From Pedobacter polysacchareus (lineage in GTDB: Bacteria > Bacteroidota > Bacteroidia > Sphingobacteriales > Sphingobacteriaceae), in NCBI RefSeq assembly GCF_019802255.1, contig NZ_JAHYSS010000008.1, forward strand, positions 124,001-188,000: a DNA stretch of 64,000 bases, in the 5' to 3' direction. Position 1 is the first letter of the stretch; each line of letters starts with the position of its first letter. Shown here piece after piece: positions 25,406 to 35,724 of this stretch. Below the pieces are notes generated by a model. It was given only the letters and a program-made list of their open reading frames with translations. It made no database searches and was not told the origin of the DNA. The translations under genes were made by a program, and so were the position numbers.

Positions 25406-25564
25406 ATTACAATTATATAATGATCGGATGTGAGGAGGATAAGTTGAGTATTAGAGCGAGCTTAGAATCCAAATTTTGGCTTGTGATGTAAAAAACAGCT
25501 GATTTATCCCAAATTATTTATAATATTGGTTTATAATAATTCAACATAAAGGGGAAAATCAACA

Positions 25565-26164
25565 ATGGCAGTAACACCACTGGACAATGAAGCGCATGTG
25601 CTAAAAAAAATAGCGCATGGTGACGAACGATCGTTTGCGGAATTATTCCATTGGTATTCAAAGCCCCTTGCCGAATTTGTATTTAAGCTCACGGATTCTG
25701 TGGAAGTCACAGAAGAGATTATTCAGGATTCCTTCATCAAGATCTGGCTGAAGCGGGAAATGCTCCCGGATATTCAAAATTTCAGTGGCTACCTATACAT
25801 TTTATGTAGAAATGAAACTTTTTTAGTACTCAAAAAGATGGCGGCTAAAAGTGTTTCACATGCAGTATTTGAAAAAGATGTGCTGCATGAACTGGCCTTG
25901 GAAAAGCTGGATAACCCAGCGGATGATTACCGCAAACTGATTGAGATGGCAGTTGATAAATTGCCGGAGCAACAACAAAAGGTGTATAAGATGAGCCGGT
26001 ACGATAGGTTAAAGCATGAGGAAATTGCAAAAGCACTTCAGCTATCTCCGGAAACCGTTAAAAAACACATCCAGCTGGCCGTCCAGTTTATTCGGAAAGA
26101 TGTGAATGGCCGTATGGACATGAGCATCATTTTGGTGCTGACCACTGCTTATTTCAGCAGTTAA
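25565..26164 (+). CDS. ECF sigma factor (FecI-like)
   Basis: 199 residues. Region 2 (GDERSFAELFHWYSKPLAEFVFKLT, then EEIIQDSFIKIWLKRE) and region 4 (LPEQQQKVYKMSRYDRLKHEEIAKALQLSPETVKKHIQLA) are complete. It directs RNA polymerase to promoters controlled through the FecR anti-sigma encoded 92 bp downstream and the STN-bearing SusC after it, the usual cell-surface signalling trio in Bacteroidota. AAAGGGG 14 bp before the ATG may act as a ribosome site. Confidence 0.93.
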   Translation: MAVTPLDNEAHVLKKIAHGDERSFAELFHWYSKPLAEFVFKLTDSVEVTEEIIQDSFIKIWLKREMLPDIQNFSGYLYILCRNETFLVLKKMAAKSVSHAVFEKDVLHELALEKLDNPADDYRKLIEMAVDKLPEQQQKVYKMSRYDRLKHEEIAKALQLSPETVKKHIQLAVQFIRKDVNGRMDMSIILVLTTAYFSS

Positions 26165-26256
26165 AAAAAATATTTGATTTCCATTACCCCCTTTTCCCAG
26201 ATTTTAACTCTTTAGTAATAAATGAGGCTGATTTTAAAGTCGCATTTAATGAATTT

Positions 26257-27459
26257 ATGCAAGAACAGAGATTTTCCTATTTATTTGAGCAGTATTTTAA
26301 ACGACAAGGCAGCAATGCTGAGGTAAAAGAACTGATGCAGCTGATTCATTCGGGTGAGTTTGACGGGCAGCTGAAAACGCTGATCGATCAGCACTACGAA
26401 AACTTCATACCGCATCAAAGTCCGCTATCTGCACAGCAGGAAAATCAGATTTTAAATGCAGTTCTACATAATAAATCAGCAGCATCAACATCAGAAATAA
26501 CAACTCCTATAACTTTAAAGCTACGCTCTGGCAGGAAGCGCTGGGCCTGGATCGCTATTGCTGCTTCGGTTGCAATTGTTCTGGGGACAGGCTTCTTTGC
26601 TTACGATAACTATACTTATAAAAAAGAACAGGAGTTTGCGGCCAACCTGATTGGTCCGGGCTCCAATAAAGCACGTTTGGTGTTGAGTAACGGAAAAGTG
26701 ATTTTGTTGGATACCATGAAAAATGGAAGTCAGGCAGTGGAAGATGGAGTAGAGTTGACGAAAACAAAAGATGGAAAATTGATCTATCGGATTAAAGGGA
26801 AAGACAATGGCGATGATAAATCCATCAATACCATTGAAACGCCTAGAGGAGGGCAATATGAGGTACAGCTTCCAGATGGCACCGAGGTCTGGTTAAATGC
26901 AGCTTCTTCTCTTAAATATTCCAATGCTTTTAATGGAAAAAAGAGAGAAGTTAGTCTAACAGGTGAGGCTTATTTTGAAGTGGCGCACCGGGATAACCAG
27001 CCTTTTGTGGTGCATACTAGTCAGCAGTCTGTGGAAGTACTGGGCACACATTTCAATGTCAATGCCTATGCTGATGATGAAAATCAAGTCACCACTTTGC
27101 TGGAAGGACGAGTGAAGACAAGCAGTAAATCGTATTCGCTTTTACTGAAACCTGGTCAGCAGTCGATATTGAACTTAGAGAACGACCGTTTAAAAATAAA
27201 AGAAGCAGATCTGGAAACCGTCATGGCCTGGAAAAATGGAGACTTTATTTTTAAAGATGAAGACCTGGCCAGTGTGATGAAAAAAGTGGAGCGCTGGTAT
27301 GATGTAGAAGTTGTTTTTGAGGGGGTGGATCCAAAAGCCATTAAGCTGGGCGGCTGGGTATCCCGTTCAAAAAACATCTCCGCAGTCATCAAAATTATTG
27401 AACCAATCGCAGGCATAAAAATTAAAATCGATGGAAGGAGGGTAACCGTGATGAAGTAA
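26257..27459 (+). CDS. FecR-family anti-sigma factor
   Basis: 400 residues. A cytoplasmic N-terminal segment (about 1-95) binds sigma; one membrane segment follows (about 96-115, WAWIAIAASVAIVLGTGFF). The periplasmic FecR domain shows TPRGGQYEVQLPDGTEVWLNAASSLKYS and VLGTHFNVNAY, and a C-terminal DUF4974-type domain ends in IEPIAGIKIKIDGRRVTV. It relays binding of ligand at the SusC STN domain to the sigma factor. The partners are the genes on either side. Confidence 0.95.
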   Translation: MQEQRFSYLFEQYFKRQGSNAEVKELMQLIHSGEFDGQLKTLIDQHYENFIPHQSPLSAQQENQILNAVLHNKSAASTSEITTPITLKLRSGRKRWAWIAIAASVAIVLGTGFFAYDNYTYKKEQEFAANLIGPGSNKARLVLSNGKVILLDTMKNGSQAVEDGVELTKTKDGKLIYRIKGKDNGDDKSINTIETPRGGQYEVQLPDGTEVWLNAASSLKYSNAFNGKKREVSLTGEAYFEVAHRDNQPFVVHTSQQSVEVLGTHFNVNAYADDENQVTTLLEGRVKTSSKSYSLLLKPGQQSILNLENDRLKIKEADLETVMAWKNGDFIFKDEDLASVMKKVERWYDVEVVFEGVDPKAIKLGGWVSRSKNISAVIKIIEPIAGIKIKIDGRRVTVMK

Positions 27460-27489
27460 CTCTACTTTTCTCAGGGAATCTCAAAGATT

Positions 27490-27511
27490 CAGGAGTGCGC
27501 TAACACTCCTG
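27490..27511 (+). promoter_or_regulatory. Hairpin between fecR and susC
   Basis: CAGGAGTG and CACTCCTG form a perfect 8-bp stem around CGCTAA. No T-run follows, so it may be an mRNA processing or stability element, or a weak attenuator, that sets different levels for regulators and transporter. Confidence 0.55.
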
Positions 27512-27586
27512 AAATGTATTGGATTATCCTTGAATACTTATTTATGCGAACAAACAACTAAACCAATAACCCAACAACTCAAATGT

Positions 27587-30500
27587 ATGAATTTTAGTAG
27601 TAATTTCTCCTACAGGATAAAATCCTGTTGGCAGAAGTTGAGTATATGCCCGGACTTGAAGCCTAACCAACTCAGTCCATCCCTAAGGCGAAAGATTATT
27701 ATGCGTATTCAACTCATTTTTTTAATTGCATTTACTGCTATGCTGCAAGTTAGCGCCAGTGGTTTTGCTCAGAAAATCAACATCAACCAAACGAATATCA
27801 GCTTAGAAAAAGCACTGAAATTAATCCGTCAGCAAAGCGGTTACGATGTTTTGTATGACTCCAATGTCATTAAGAAACCGATAACTGTGGCGCTCAATGT
27901 GAAGAACGGAACTGTGGCTGATGCTTTAAAACAGTGTTTAACAGGGACTGGTTTTACCTATCGGATTGAAGAAAATACGATCCTAGTTAAAGAAAAGTCA
28001 TATGTAGAAACAGTGGTTGAGCTCATCGGCCATCAGTTCGACGACAATGTCATCCGTGGTACAGTTTGGACGAAGAAAAATGGTATCAGTCTGCCTGGAG
28101 CAACAGTGATGGTTAAACGAACTAAAAAAGCGGTTTATGCAGATACCTATGGTCGTTTTGCAATTCGTGATGTGCTCCCAACAGATACCTTAGTCTGCAG
28201 TTATATCGGTTATATCACTCAGCATGTTCCGGTTGGCAAAGAAAGGGAGTTTTTGATTAAACTGGAAGAAACCACCAATGCTTTGGATGCAGTAGTGGTG
28301 CAGGCTTATGGACGAACAACACAGCGTTTAACTACAGGAAATATCGTTAGGGTGACCGCTTCGGATATCAGCAAGCAGTTGGCCGTAAATCCATTACTTG
28401 CGCTTCAGGGCTTGGTTCCTGGACTGGAGATTACGCGCTCCGACGGCAATGACATGAGTGTACCGAAAGTGGAATTACGCGGAAGAAGTTCTATCAATTC
28501 TAATTTTAGCGGGGCGCCACTGTATATTGTTGATGGTGTACCTTTAACGGTTCTGGGAGCAAAAAAAAGTGGTTCTGGCAACGAAACCCAAAGTTATATT
28601 TCCCCGGGATTGGACCAGGGTGGTTTGGCTAACTCCAGTGGGATTAGTCCATTGTATGGCATAAATCCAGCGGATATAGAATCTATAGAAGTCTTAAAAG
28701 ACGCTGATGCTACGGCAATTTACGGAAGTCGTGGTGGAAATGGGGTAATTCTAATCACTACAAAGAAAGGAAAGACTGGAAAAACAACGTTGAATGCAAG
28801 CGGGAAGCAGGGGCTGAAACGAGTGGTTCAAAGATGGGATTTATTAAATACTGAACAGTACTTGGAGATGAGGAGGCAGGCTTTTAAAAATGATGGCATA
28901 ACGCCAACAGCGATTAATGCCCCTGAACTGTTAAAATATGATCCAAATAGATACACAGATTGGCAGGATTACCTTTATGGATATTCGGGTCAATATACCG
29001 ATTTCCAGGCGGGGTTGTCGGGCGGTGATGGACAAACAAGTTTCAGAACTTCGATTGCAGCTAACCGTGTAAAGGATGTTGCAGTAGTGAGTGGAGCAAA
29101 TCAAAGAATTTCAGTTTCTTCAAACCTATCGCATAAAAGTCTGGATCAGCGTTTCAGCATGACTTTCTCGAATTCTTTTGCCAGTTATATGAACAATGCC
29201 AGCAGTTTAGGCAATATCGCCATATTACCTCCAAATGGACCGGAACCTTATGATGAAAAAGGAAAATTGAATTTTGGCCAGTGGCAAGACAATATGTTTG
29301 AATTTAGTATGTCACAAAGTAAAAGCAAGGGCAGTGGAACCTCCTTGACCTCGAGTTTGAATTTAGGATATTCTTTAATTAAGGATCTTTCCGTGAATGT
29401 AAACCTGGGGTATAATTCAATGTCTTCAGATCAACGATTTACTAACCCTCTTTCTGCTTTTAACCTGGTCACAAATCCAACGGCACAGTCGAGTATTTCT
29501 TCCGCAAATACCAATGTGAAAAATGTGGTGATAGAACCTCAGGCAGAATACAATATATTTATTGGAAAAGGTAAATTAAATGCATTGCTTGGTGCTACCT
29601 TTCAATCCACCTCAACAAAATTAACACGATTGACGGCCCGAGGATTTGCTTCCGATGAACAATTGCAAAGTATCAACTCTGCGACCACTTTCGAGAATCA
29701 AGAAAGTGCATTATTTCATAAATATCTAGGTGTATTTGGAAGGTTAAATTACAATTGGGAAAATAAATATATCCTCAATTTAAACGGAAGACGTGATGGC
29801 AGCAGCCGTTTTGGTCCTGCCAATCGTTTTGGGAATTTTGGTTCTATTGGGGCAGCCTGGATTGCTTCTGAAGAACCTTGGATAAAAAATAGCCTACCTA
29901 AATTTATTAGTTTACTTAAGTTGAGGGGAAGTTATGGAGTTATTGGAAGCGATGGGATTGGAGACTATCAGTATTTAACACAATGGGGATCTAATGCTTC
30001 TGGCACAAAAATGAAGCCTTACGAAGGTGTTAATCCACTTGTTCCTCAGATTCAGCCAAATGATGATTTTCATTGGCAGCAAAATAAAAAGTCGGAAGTT
30101 GCTTTAGGACTTGCCTTCTTTAAGGATGTGGTCAACCTGGATATTTCCTTATACCGTGATTATTCCAATAATCAGTTATTGTCTTTCCCAACGCCTGGTT
30201 ATACCGGTTTTACTAATGTGGTCTTAAACTCACCAGCGGAAGTGGAGAACAGCGGGATTGAATTGAGTTTTTTTGCAAGAATAATGGATACTAAAAACTT
30301 CTCCTGGCAAGCAGGTTTTAATTTTTCGAAAAATAAAAATATATTAGCAGGGTACCCTAAATTTGAGGAATCTCCTTATTATGCGAGTTATAAAATTGGG
30401 CAATCCCTCAATAATACCTATGTTTTTCATTTTACTGGTGTAGATCCTCAAACGGGAGAAAATACTTTTCAGGATGTTAATGGTGATGGTAAGATATTAT

Positions 30501-31021
30501 ATGTGACTAATATTCCAAGTGGTACTGGAACTGATGACCGTGTGATCGCCATCAATACTTCCCCAGATTTTTTTGGAGGGATGTCCCAAAGTTTCAGGTA
30601 TAAAAATCTTTCCTTAACGGCCGGTTTTACTTATTTCAAACAAAAGGGTTCAGAAAGAGTCGGACCGTCTGATAACAAAAACAGGAGTGTGTATGAGTAT
30701 GAAAATACCTGGCAGAATCCAGGTGATCGGGCCCTCTTTTCTAAATTGACTACGGTCAACAAAACCAGCAATAACAATTATTCGACTTCCGATGCCGCTT
30801 ATGTAGATGCGTCATTTATTCGACTTCAAAGTCTTCAGTTAGCTTATCTGTTACCTGTTGGTCGGTTAAATTCGATAGGTATCAGCAATCTGTCTGTGAA
30901 TCTGACTGGTGATAATATTTTTGTCCTGAGTAACTATCATGGCCTGGATCCTGAGGTCAGACAATTTGGGTCCCAGCCATTAACAAGAACCATTACCATC
31001 GGTTTAAACTGTAGTTTTTAA
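27587..31021 (+). CDS. SusC/RagA-type TonB-dependent transporter with STN domain
   Basis: 1144 residues from the ATG at 27587; a TTG 57 bp upstream extends the frame but is less likely. A long charged leader precedes the signal peptide (MRIQLIFLIAFTAMLQVSASGFAQ), as is common in Pedobacter. Then come an STN domain (about 60-125, SLEKALKLIRQQSGYDVLYDS), a carboxypeptidase-like domain, the SusC plug (SDISKQLAVNPLLALQGLVPGLEI, DADATAIYGSRGGNGVILITTKKG) and the barrel ending in ITIGLNCSF. With SusD it takes up a polymer or peptide, and its STN domain signals to FecR. Confidence 0.95.
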   Translation: MNFSSNFSYRIKSCWQKLSICPDLKPNQLSPSLRRKIIMRIQLIFLIAFTAMLQVSASGFAQKININQTNISLEKALKLIRQQSGYDVLYDSNVIKKPITVALNVKNGTVADALKQCLTGTGFTYRIEENTILVKEKSYVETVVELIGHQFDDNVIRGTVWTKKNGISLPGATVMVKRTKKAVYADTYGRFAIRDVLPTDTLVCSYIGYITQHVPVGKEREFLIKLEETTNALDAVVVQAYGRTTQRLTTGNIVRVTASDISKQLAVNPLLALQGLVPGLEITRSDGNDMSVPKVELRGRSSINSNFSGAPLYIVDGVPLTVLGAKKSGSGNETQSYISPGLDQGGLANSSGISPLYGINPADIESIEVLKDADATAIYGSRGGNGVILITTKKGKTGKTTLNASGKQGLKRVVQRWDLLNTEQYLEMRRQAFKNDGITPTAINAPELLKYDPNRYTDWQDYLYGYSGQYTDFQAGLSGGDGQTSFRTSIAANRVKDVAVVSGANQRISVSSNLSHKSLDQRFSMTFSNSFASYMNNASSLGNIAILPPNGPEPYDEKGKLNFGQWQDNMFEFSMSQSKSKGSGTSLTSSLNLGYSLIKDLSVNVNLGYNSMSSDQRFTNPLSAFNLVTNPTAQSSISSANTNVKNVVIEPQAEYNIFIGKGKLNALLGATFQSTSTKLTRLTARGFASDEQLQSINSATTFENQESALFHKYLGVFGRLNYNWENKYILNLNGRRDGSSRFGPANRFGNFGSIGAAWIASEEPWIKNSLPKFISLLKLRGSYGVIGSDGIGDYQYLTQWGSNASGTKMKPYEGVNPLVPQIQPNDDFHWQQNKKSEVALGLAFFKDVVNLDISLYRDYSNNQLLSFPTPGYTGFTNVVLNSPAEVENSGIELSFFARIMDTKNFSWQAGFNFSKNKNILAGYPKFEESPYYASYKIGQSLNNTYVFHFTGVDPQTGENTFQDVNGDGKILYVTNIPSGTGTDDRVIAINTSPDFFGGMSQSFRYKNLSLTAGFTYFKQKGSERVGPSDNKNRSVYEYENTWQNPGDRALFSKLTTVNKTSNNNYSTSDAAYVDASFIRLQSLQLAYLLPVGRLNSIGISNLSVNLTGDNIFVLSNYHGLDPEVRQFGSQPLTRTITIGLNCSF

Positions 31022-31032
31022 TATAATACTAA

Positions 31033-32526
31033 ATGATGATGAAAATGACTTATAGATATTTGAGCTGCGCAGTCATTGGTATTGCGCTTTTATTGACGAG
31101 CTGTAAGAAACTAGTGGATATAGATGAGCCCATAGATACGGTGACCAGTGCTAAGATTTTTTCTTCTGACGAGCAGGCCAACCAAACTTTGGCTGGTATG
31201 TATAGCCAAATGGTTTCTAGTGATGGAACGCTGTCGATGTTAAATGGAGGAGCAACCATGTATGGAGGAATGGCTGCAGACGAGCTGGGCCTTAGTAATG
31301 GGGTGTTATTTGCAGAAGAGCAGGAAATCAACAGCAATAAAATACTGGTGAACAACACCGTTTCGGAGAGTGTTTTATGGATGCAGACCTACAAAACAAT
31401 ATATACGGCCAATGCCATCCTGGATGGAGAGGCTGCTTCAACAGCGACAACACTGACCAAAGTGAAGCGGATTGAGCTTAAAGCTTCTTCCAGATTTTTT
31501 AGGGCCTTCAGTTTTTTCTACCTCACCAATTTCTTTGGAGATATTCCCTTGCCATTGAGCAGCGACTATCGAAAGACGATCAGGTTAAAAAGAGCCAGTC
31601 GGGCGGAAGTATATGGACAGATCATTGCCGATTTAAAGGAGGCGATCATACTTTTTTCTGATCCTGAAGCCGCTGCGATGAGTAATACCAAGGCCAATAA
31701 AGTGGCGGCACAAGCCTTACTTGCCCGAGTTTATTTGTACATGCAGGATTGGGATAATGCCGAGAACTATGCGAATCAGGTGATTGCGAATTCTGCCTAC
31801 AAATTAGAAGCCTTGGGACATGCATTTGATCCGGATAGCAAGGAAACTGTGCTTCAATTCAGAATAAACCCGAGTACAAATGTGGGTGTGATTAATGAAA
31901 TGACCCATTTTTTGCCGCTTGTTCCTTTATCATTTTTGTCGGTATCTGATCAGGAATTTTTTTTAGATCCGAATAATTACCCTGAATTTGAAACTGCATT
32001 GATACCAAGAATAGCAGTAATGGAACAGCTGGTGAATGCTTTTGAACCCGATGACCAAAGAAAAATTACTTGGTTAAATTATAACCCAAGTCCGATTGAT
32101 GCGCCTTATTTTGGGAGGAAGACTTATTTCGCTAACAAATATCCTAATTCTGAGAAGGATAAAACCAATTACGTGCTGATCAGGTTAGCAGAACTGCATT
32201 TGATCAGGGCAGAGGCGAGGGCAATGCTCAATAAAATCAGTCTGGCTGCAGAGGACATTGACTTGATCCGGAACAGAGCTGGACTGGGGAAAACAGCGGC
32301 AGCAAATCAGCAAAGTTTGCTAAACGCAATTGCACAGGAGCGAAGAGTGGAGTTGTTTGCAGAATGGGGTCATCGTTTCTTTGACCTGAAAAGAACTGGT
32401 AAAGCAATTCTTGTCTTGTCGGCGGTACCCGGAAAACAGGGTATTAGGGCTGATGACCTGCTGTTCCCTATTCCTCCCGTTGAAATTCTTGCCAATTCAA
32501 ATCTTACGCAAAACCCAGGATACTAA
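31033..32526 (+). CDS. SusD/RagB-type surface lipoprotein
   Basis: 497 residues. Signal peptide with lipobox LLLTSC and the CKKLVDIDEP start typical of SusD. TPR-like helices carry ASSRFFRAFSFFYLTNFFGDIPLP and AEARAMLNKISLAAEDIDLIRNRAGL, and the C-terminal block ERRVELFAEWGHRFFDLKRTG... TQNPGY closes it. It is the lid/binding protein of the preceding SusC, 11 bp downstream of it. Confidence 0.95.
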   Translation: MMMKMTYRYLSCAVIGIALLLTSCKKLVDIDEPIDTVTSAKIFSSDEQANQTLAGMYSQMVSSDGTLSMLNGGATMYGGMAADELGLSNGVLFAEEQEINSNKILVNNTVSESVLWMQTYKTIYTANAILDGEAASTATTLTKVKRIELKASSRFFRAFSFFYLTNFFGDIPLPLSSDYRKTIRLKRASRAEVYGQIIADLKEAIILFSDPEAAAMSNTKANKVAAQALLARVYLYMQDWDNAENYANQVIANSAYKLEALGHAFDPDSKETVLQFRINPSTNVGVINEMTHFLPLVPLSFLSVSDQEFFLDPNNYPEFETALIPRIAVMEQLVNAFEPDDQRKITWLNYNPSPIDAPYFGRKTYFANKYPNSEKDKTNYVLIRLAELHLIRAEARAMLNKISLAAEDIDLIRNRAGLGKTAAANQQSLLNAIAQERRVELFAEWGHRFFDLKRTGKAILVLSAVPGKQGIRADDLLFPIPPVEILANSNLTQNPGY

Positions 32527-32550
32527 AAAAATCAAATCACATATAAAACC

Positions 32551-33120
32551 ATGAAACCTTATTTATTAAACAAGGGCTGGAAGGGCTATGCCCTGATTGC
32601 GCTAAGCATTTCCCTGTTGTCTTCCTGCGAAGGCGCTGGAGATGTGCCTATTGAACGAAAAAAAATGCCCCGTTTTAGCGGCTCATCATTTAACCTGGAG
32701 GAGGAGTTTGTGGCCAGGCGAGGGTATACTTCCTGTGGGATGACCTTTGAAGCAGATATTGTCAACCTCGGAGAACGGGGCAGTGGCGGTCAATACATTT
32801 GTATTCCGCTTGGGGATGCAGCAGCCGATGAGGCTGCCTTGAACCTGGTGAACATGTTCAAGCCTTTTGCCTCTATCTACCTGACACAATGGGCTAAAAC
32901 GGAAAACAAAGGAGTCATGATCGACTTGCGCAGTGACCGTCAGCAGCAGGGGAATAGAGTAGATTACAACTTGGAAAAGGAGCATTCCTTCAGCATTCCT
33001 GTAATCATTCTATCAGATGCAAAGTCTGCCATCAGAGCGAAAGGCTTTACCCAGCTCTTGAATAGCCTACCTGGGGTAACCAGTGTAAAAGCAACCGATC
33101 AATTCTCCATCGAAAACTAA
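32551..33120 (+). CDS. Hypothetical lipoprotein in the SusCD operon
   Basis: 189 residues; I do not recognise a family. Signal peptide with lipobox SLLSSC (Cys about 26). The mature part is short with alternating strand and helix, Cys at SCGMTF, a GERGSGGQYICIPL segment and an NSLPGVTSV turn near the end. Position between susD and a zinc metalloprotease, with 24-bp and 14-bp gaps, says it is part of the same uptake/processing operon, perhaps a surface binding protein. Confidence 0.75.
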   Translation: MKPYLLNKGWKGYALIALSISLLSSCEGAGDVPIERKKMPRFSGSSFNLEEEFVARRGYTSCGMTFEADIVNLGERGSGGQYICIPLGDAAADEAALNLVNMFKPFASIYLTQWAKTENKGVMIDLRSDRQQQGNRVDYNLEKEHSFSIPVIILSDAKSAIRAKGFTQLLNSLPGVTSVKATDQFSIEN

Positions 33121-33134
33121 TTTCAAATCAAACA

Positions 33135-35642
33135 ATGAATATTATTAAATACAGTAAATATCTATTGCTCGGTCTTTTTCTGAGCAGTTCTATGGTGACG
33201 CTTGCACAAAAGAGCAAACGTTCAAAACAGGCTAAAAATGCAGTTGCGGATACCACCAAAAAAGCAGCAGACAAACCGAAAATAGATCCTAATAAGAAGA
33301 TCAAACCTTACGAATCAATCATTAACAAAAACTTTAAAACGCAGAAGGGTTTGTTTGGTGTACACCGTTATAGAGATACCGTTTATTTTGAAATTGCAGA
33401 TAGCCTGTTGAAAAGAGATGTGATGGTCATTAACAGTCTATCGAAAGCCCCTGGTGGTTATGGCATGTATGCAGGGGAACAGCTGGACGAAAAAACCATT
33501 CAGTTTGAAAAAGGAGCAGATTCGTCTATACGCATTCGCTATAACATCCTAATCAGTGAGGCTGATCCAAATAGCGCTATCAATAAAGCCGTTTTGCGAT
33601 CCAGTTTAAACCCATTGGTAGCTAGTTTTCCAATTGTTGCGTATTCCAAAGATTCGAGCAGCTGCATTATAGATGTTTCCAAGTTTTTAATGGATGTCAA
33701 TTTTATCAATAGCATCAATCCTGGTGTGAGTCTGGAAGGAAATCTGACTTCCTCTTTCATGAAAAATGTAACCATTGAGTCTATTCGCGCCTATCCAATT
33801 AATGTGGAAATTGCGATTAGCAAAACAATGATGTCCAAGGCGAATCTCGTTAATCCTAATCCCTCACCAGTGAGTTTGGAGACCAATACTTCTTTTGTTT
33901 TGCTTCCTAAAATACCGATGCAAAGAAGGTTTTTTGACAAAAGGGTAGGTTATTTTGGTTATGATTATAAACAATTTGATGATCATCAGCAGCGCGCAGA
34001 AGTTAAAAAATTTATCTCTCGCTGGAGATTGGAGCCGAAGGATGCGGATGTAGAAAAATGGAAAAAAGGCGAATTGGTAGAGCCGAAAAAACCAATTGTG
34101 ATTTATATTGATCCGGCTACGCCAAAACAATGGGTACAGCCACTGATTGATGGGGTTTCTGATTGGCAGGTGGCATTTGAAAAAGCAGGTTTTAAAAATG
34201 CAATCATCGGAAAGCCATGGCCTGAAAATGATACCACGATGCATATAGATGACATCAGGTATTCTATGATCAATTACTTTCCATCGGAAGTGGCCAATGC
34301 TTATGGGCCTCATATTGCCGATCCAAGGAGTGGAGAGATCATTCAAACACATATCGGATGGTACCATAACGTAATGGACTTGTTAAACAAATGGTACTTG
34401 ATCCAAGCGGGTGCTACAGATCCGGAAGCCAGAAAAGGGAAGTTTGATGAGAAACTGATGGGTCAGCTGATCCGTTTTGTTTCCAGTCATGAGGTAGGGC
34501 ATACTTTAGGGTTACGCCATAACTTTGGATCCAGCAGTAAAACACCAGTTGATAGTTTAAGAAATCTGAATTATCTGAAAAAATACGGTCATACGGCCAG
34601 TATCATGGACTATGCACGTTTCAATTATGTGGCTCAGCCAGAAGATCATATTCCGCAGAAATATTTGTTCCCAAGAATTGGTGATTATGACCAATGGGCG
34701 ATAGAATGGGGTTATAAAAGCAGTCATGCTGCTACAGCCGAGGAAGATGAGAAAATTGTAAAGCAATGGATCGTAGACCGTGTGGGCAAAAACCCAAGGT
34801 TATGGTTCGGTGATGGGGAAACTAAGCGTGGGGACCCACGCGTGCAAACAGAGGACCTGGGTGATAATTCTATGAAAGCGAGCAGCTATGGAATTAAGAA
34901 CCTGAAACGCATCCTTCCAAATTTAAAAACATGGACTTATGAAAAAGGTGGTTTATATGGGAACACGGAAAGAACGCATTCTGATTTACTGAAGCAATAT
35001 TACAGATACCTGAACCATGTATTGAGCAATGTTGGCGGTATTTACAGAACGTATAGTAGTGAAGATGAAAAACTTCCTGTGTATTCGGCTACGCCTAGAA
35101 AATTACAGCTAGAAGCCATTCAGTTTTTTGATAAAGAGTTGTTTACTACTCCGACTTGGTTGCTGAATGCTAATATTCAGGACAGTGATATGGATCCTAC
35201 ATTTGATCCGAAACAAAATCCTACAGGTTCAAACTTTGTGGAAGATATGCAGATTAAAACGCTGAATACATTGCTGGACATTTCGGTATTGCATCAGATT
35301 CTAGCCAATAATTTACGTTTTGGAAAAGGGACTTATACCGTAGTGGAACACTTAAATGGCGTACACAACAGCATTTGGAAAGAGCTAAAATCGCCATCTG
35401 TAAAAATGGATAGCTACCGGAGAAACTTACAGAAGAGTTATGTTGGTTCATTGTTGGAAGTTGTTATTTCTAAAGTACCTGGAACTACAGAAACAGATGT
35501 TTATTCTCTTGTGAAAGCCGAATTAAAAGCACTGCAATCCAGTCTTAAACAGGCCATTCCTAAAACTCATGATTCCTTAAATAAATATCATTTAACGGAC
35601 TTAGAGAATAGAATCTCTAAAGTTCTAAATTCAAAAAGTTAA
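33135..35642 (+). CDS. Zinc metalloprotease, DUF5117/DUF4953 type
   Basis: 835 residues. Signal peptide ending near TLAQ, then a Lys-rich linker. The long N-terminal region (KNFKTQKGLFGVHRYRDTVYFEIAD, GVSLEGNLTSSFMKN) matches the pattern of the DUF5118/DUF5117 part. The zinc site is HEVGHTLGLRH: His452, Glu453, His456 and a third ligand at His462, the extended HExxHxxGxxH metzincin form. The remainder is the DUF4953-like C-terminal part with the RLQTED-like segment DPRVQTEDLGDNSM. It probably degrades protein outside the cytoplasm to feed the SusCD transporter of the operon. A terminator follows. Confidence 0.9.
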   Translation: MNIIKYSKYLLLGLFLSSSMVTLAQKSKRSKQAKNAVADTTKKAADKPKIDPNKKIKPYESIINKNFKTQKGLFGVHRYRDTVYFEIADSLLKRDVMVINSLSKAPGGYGMYAGEQLDEKTIQFEKGADSSIRIRYNILISEADPNSAINKAVLRSSLNPLVASFPIVAYSKDSSSCIIDVSKFLMDVNFINSINPGVSLEGNLTSSFMKNVTIESIRAYPINVEIAISKTMMSKANLVNPNPSPVSLETNTSFVLLPKIPMQRRFFDKRVGYFGYDYKQFDDHQQRAEVKKFISRWRLEPKDADVEKWKKGELVEPKKPIVIYIDPATPKQWVQPLIDGVSDWQVAFEKAGFKNAIIGKPWPENDTTMHIDDIRYSMINYFPSEVANAYGPHIADPRSGEIIQTHIGWYHNVMDLLNKWYLIQAGATDPEARKGKFDEKLMGQLIRFVSSHEVGHTLGLRHNFGSSSKTPVDSLRNLNYLKKYGHTASIMDYARFNYVAQPEDHIPQKYLFPRIGDYDQWAIEWGYKSSHAATAEEDEKIVKQWIVDRVGKNPRLWFGDGETKRGDPRVQTEDLGDNSMKASSYGIKNLKRILPNLKTWTYEKGGLYGNTERTHSDLLKQYYRYLNHVLSNVGGIYRTYSSEDEKLPVYSATPRKLQLEAIQFFDKELFTTPTWLLNANIQDSDMDPTFDPKQNPTGSNFVEDMQIKTLNTLLDISVLHQILANNLRFGKGTYTVVEHLNGVHNSIWKELKSPSVKMDSYRRNLQKSYVGSLLEVVISKVPGTTETDVYSLVKAELKALQSSLKQAIPKTHDSLNKYHLTDLENRISKVLNSKS

Positions 35643-35660
35643 GTCTTAAATTCAATATGG

Positions 35661-35695
35661 ACAGCCTCTGGTTTAATACCGGAGGCTGTTTTTTT
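35661..35695 (+). terminator. Terminator of the SusCD-protease operon
   Basis: A 12-bp stem with one mismatch (ACAGCCTCTGGT at 35661-35672, ACCGGAGGCTGT at 35678-35689) closes a 5-nt loop and is followed by TTTTTTT. It lies 19 bp after the protease stop. Confidence 0.92.
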
Positions 35696-35724
35696 CTTCC
35701 CATTTCTTTCATTTTTTCTTTATA

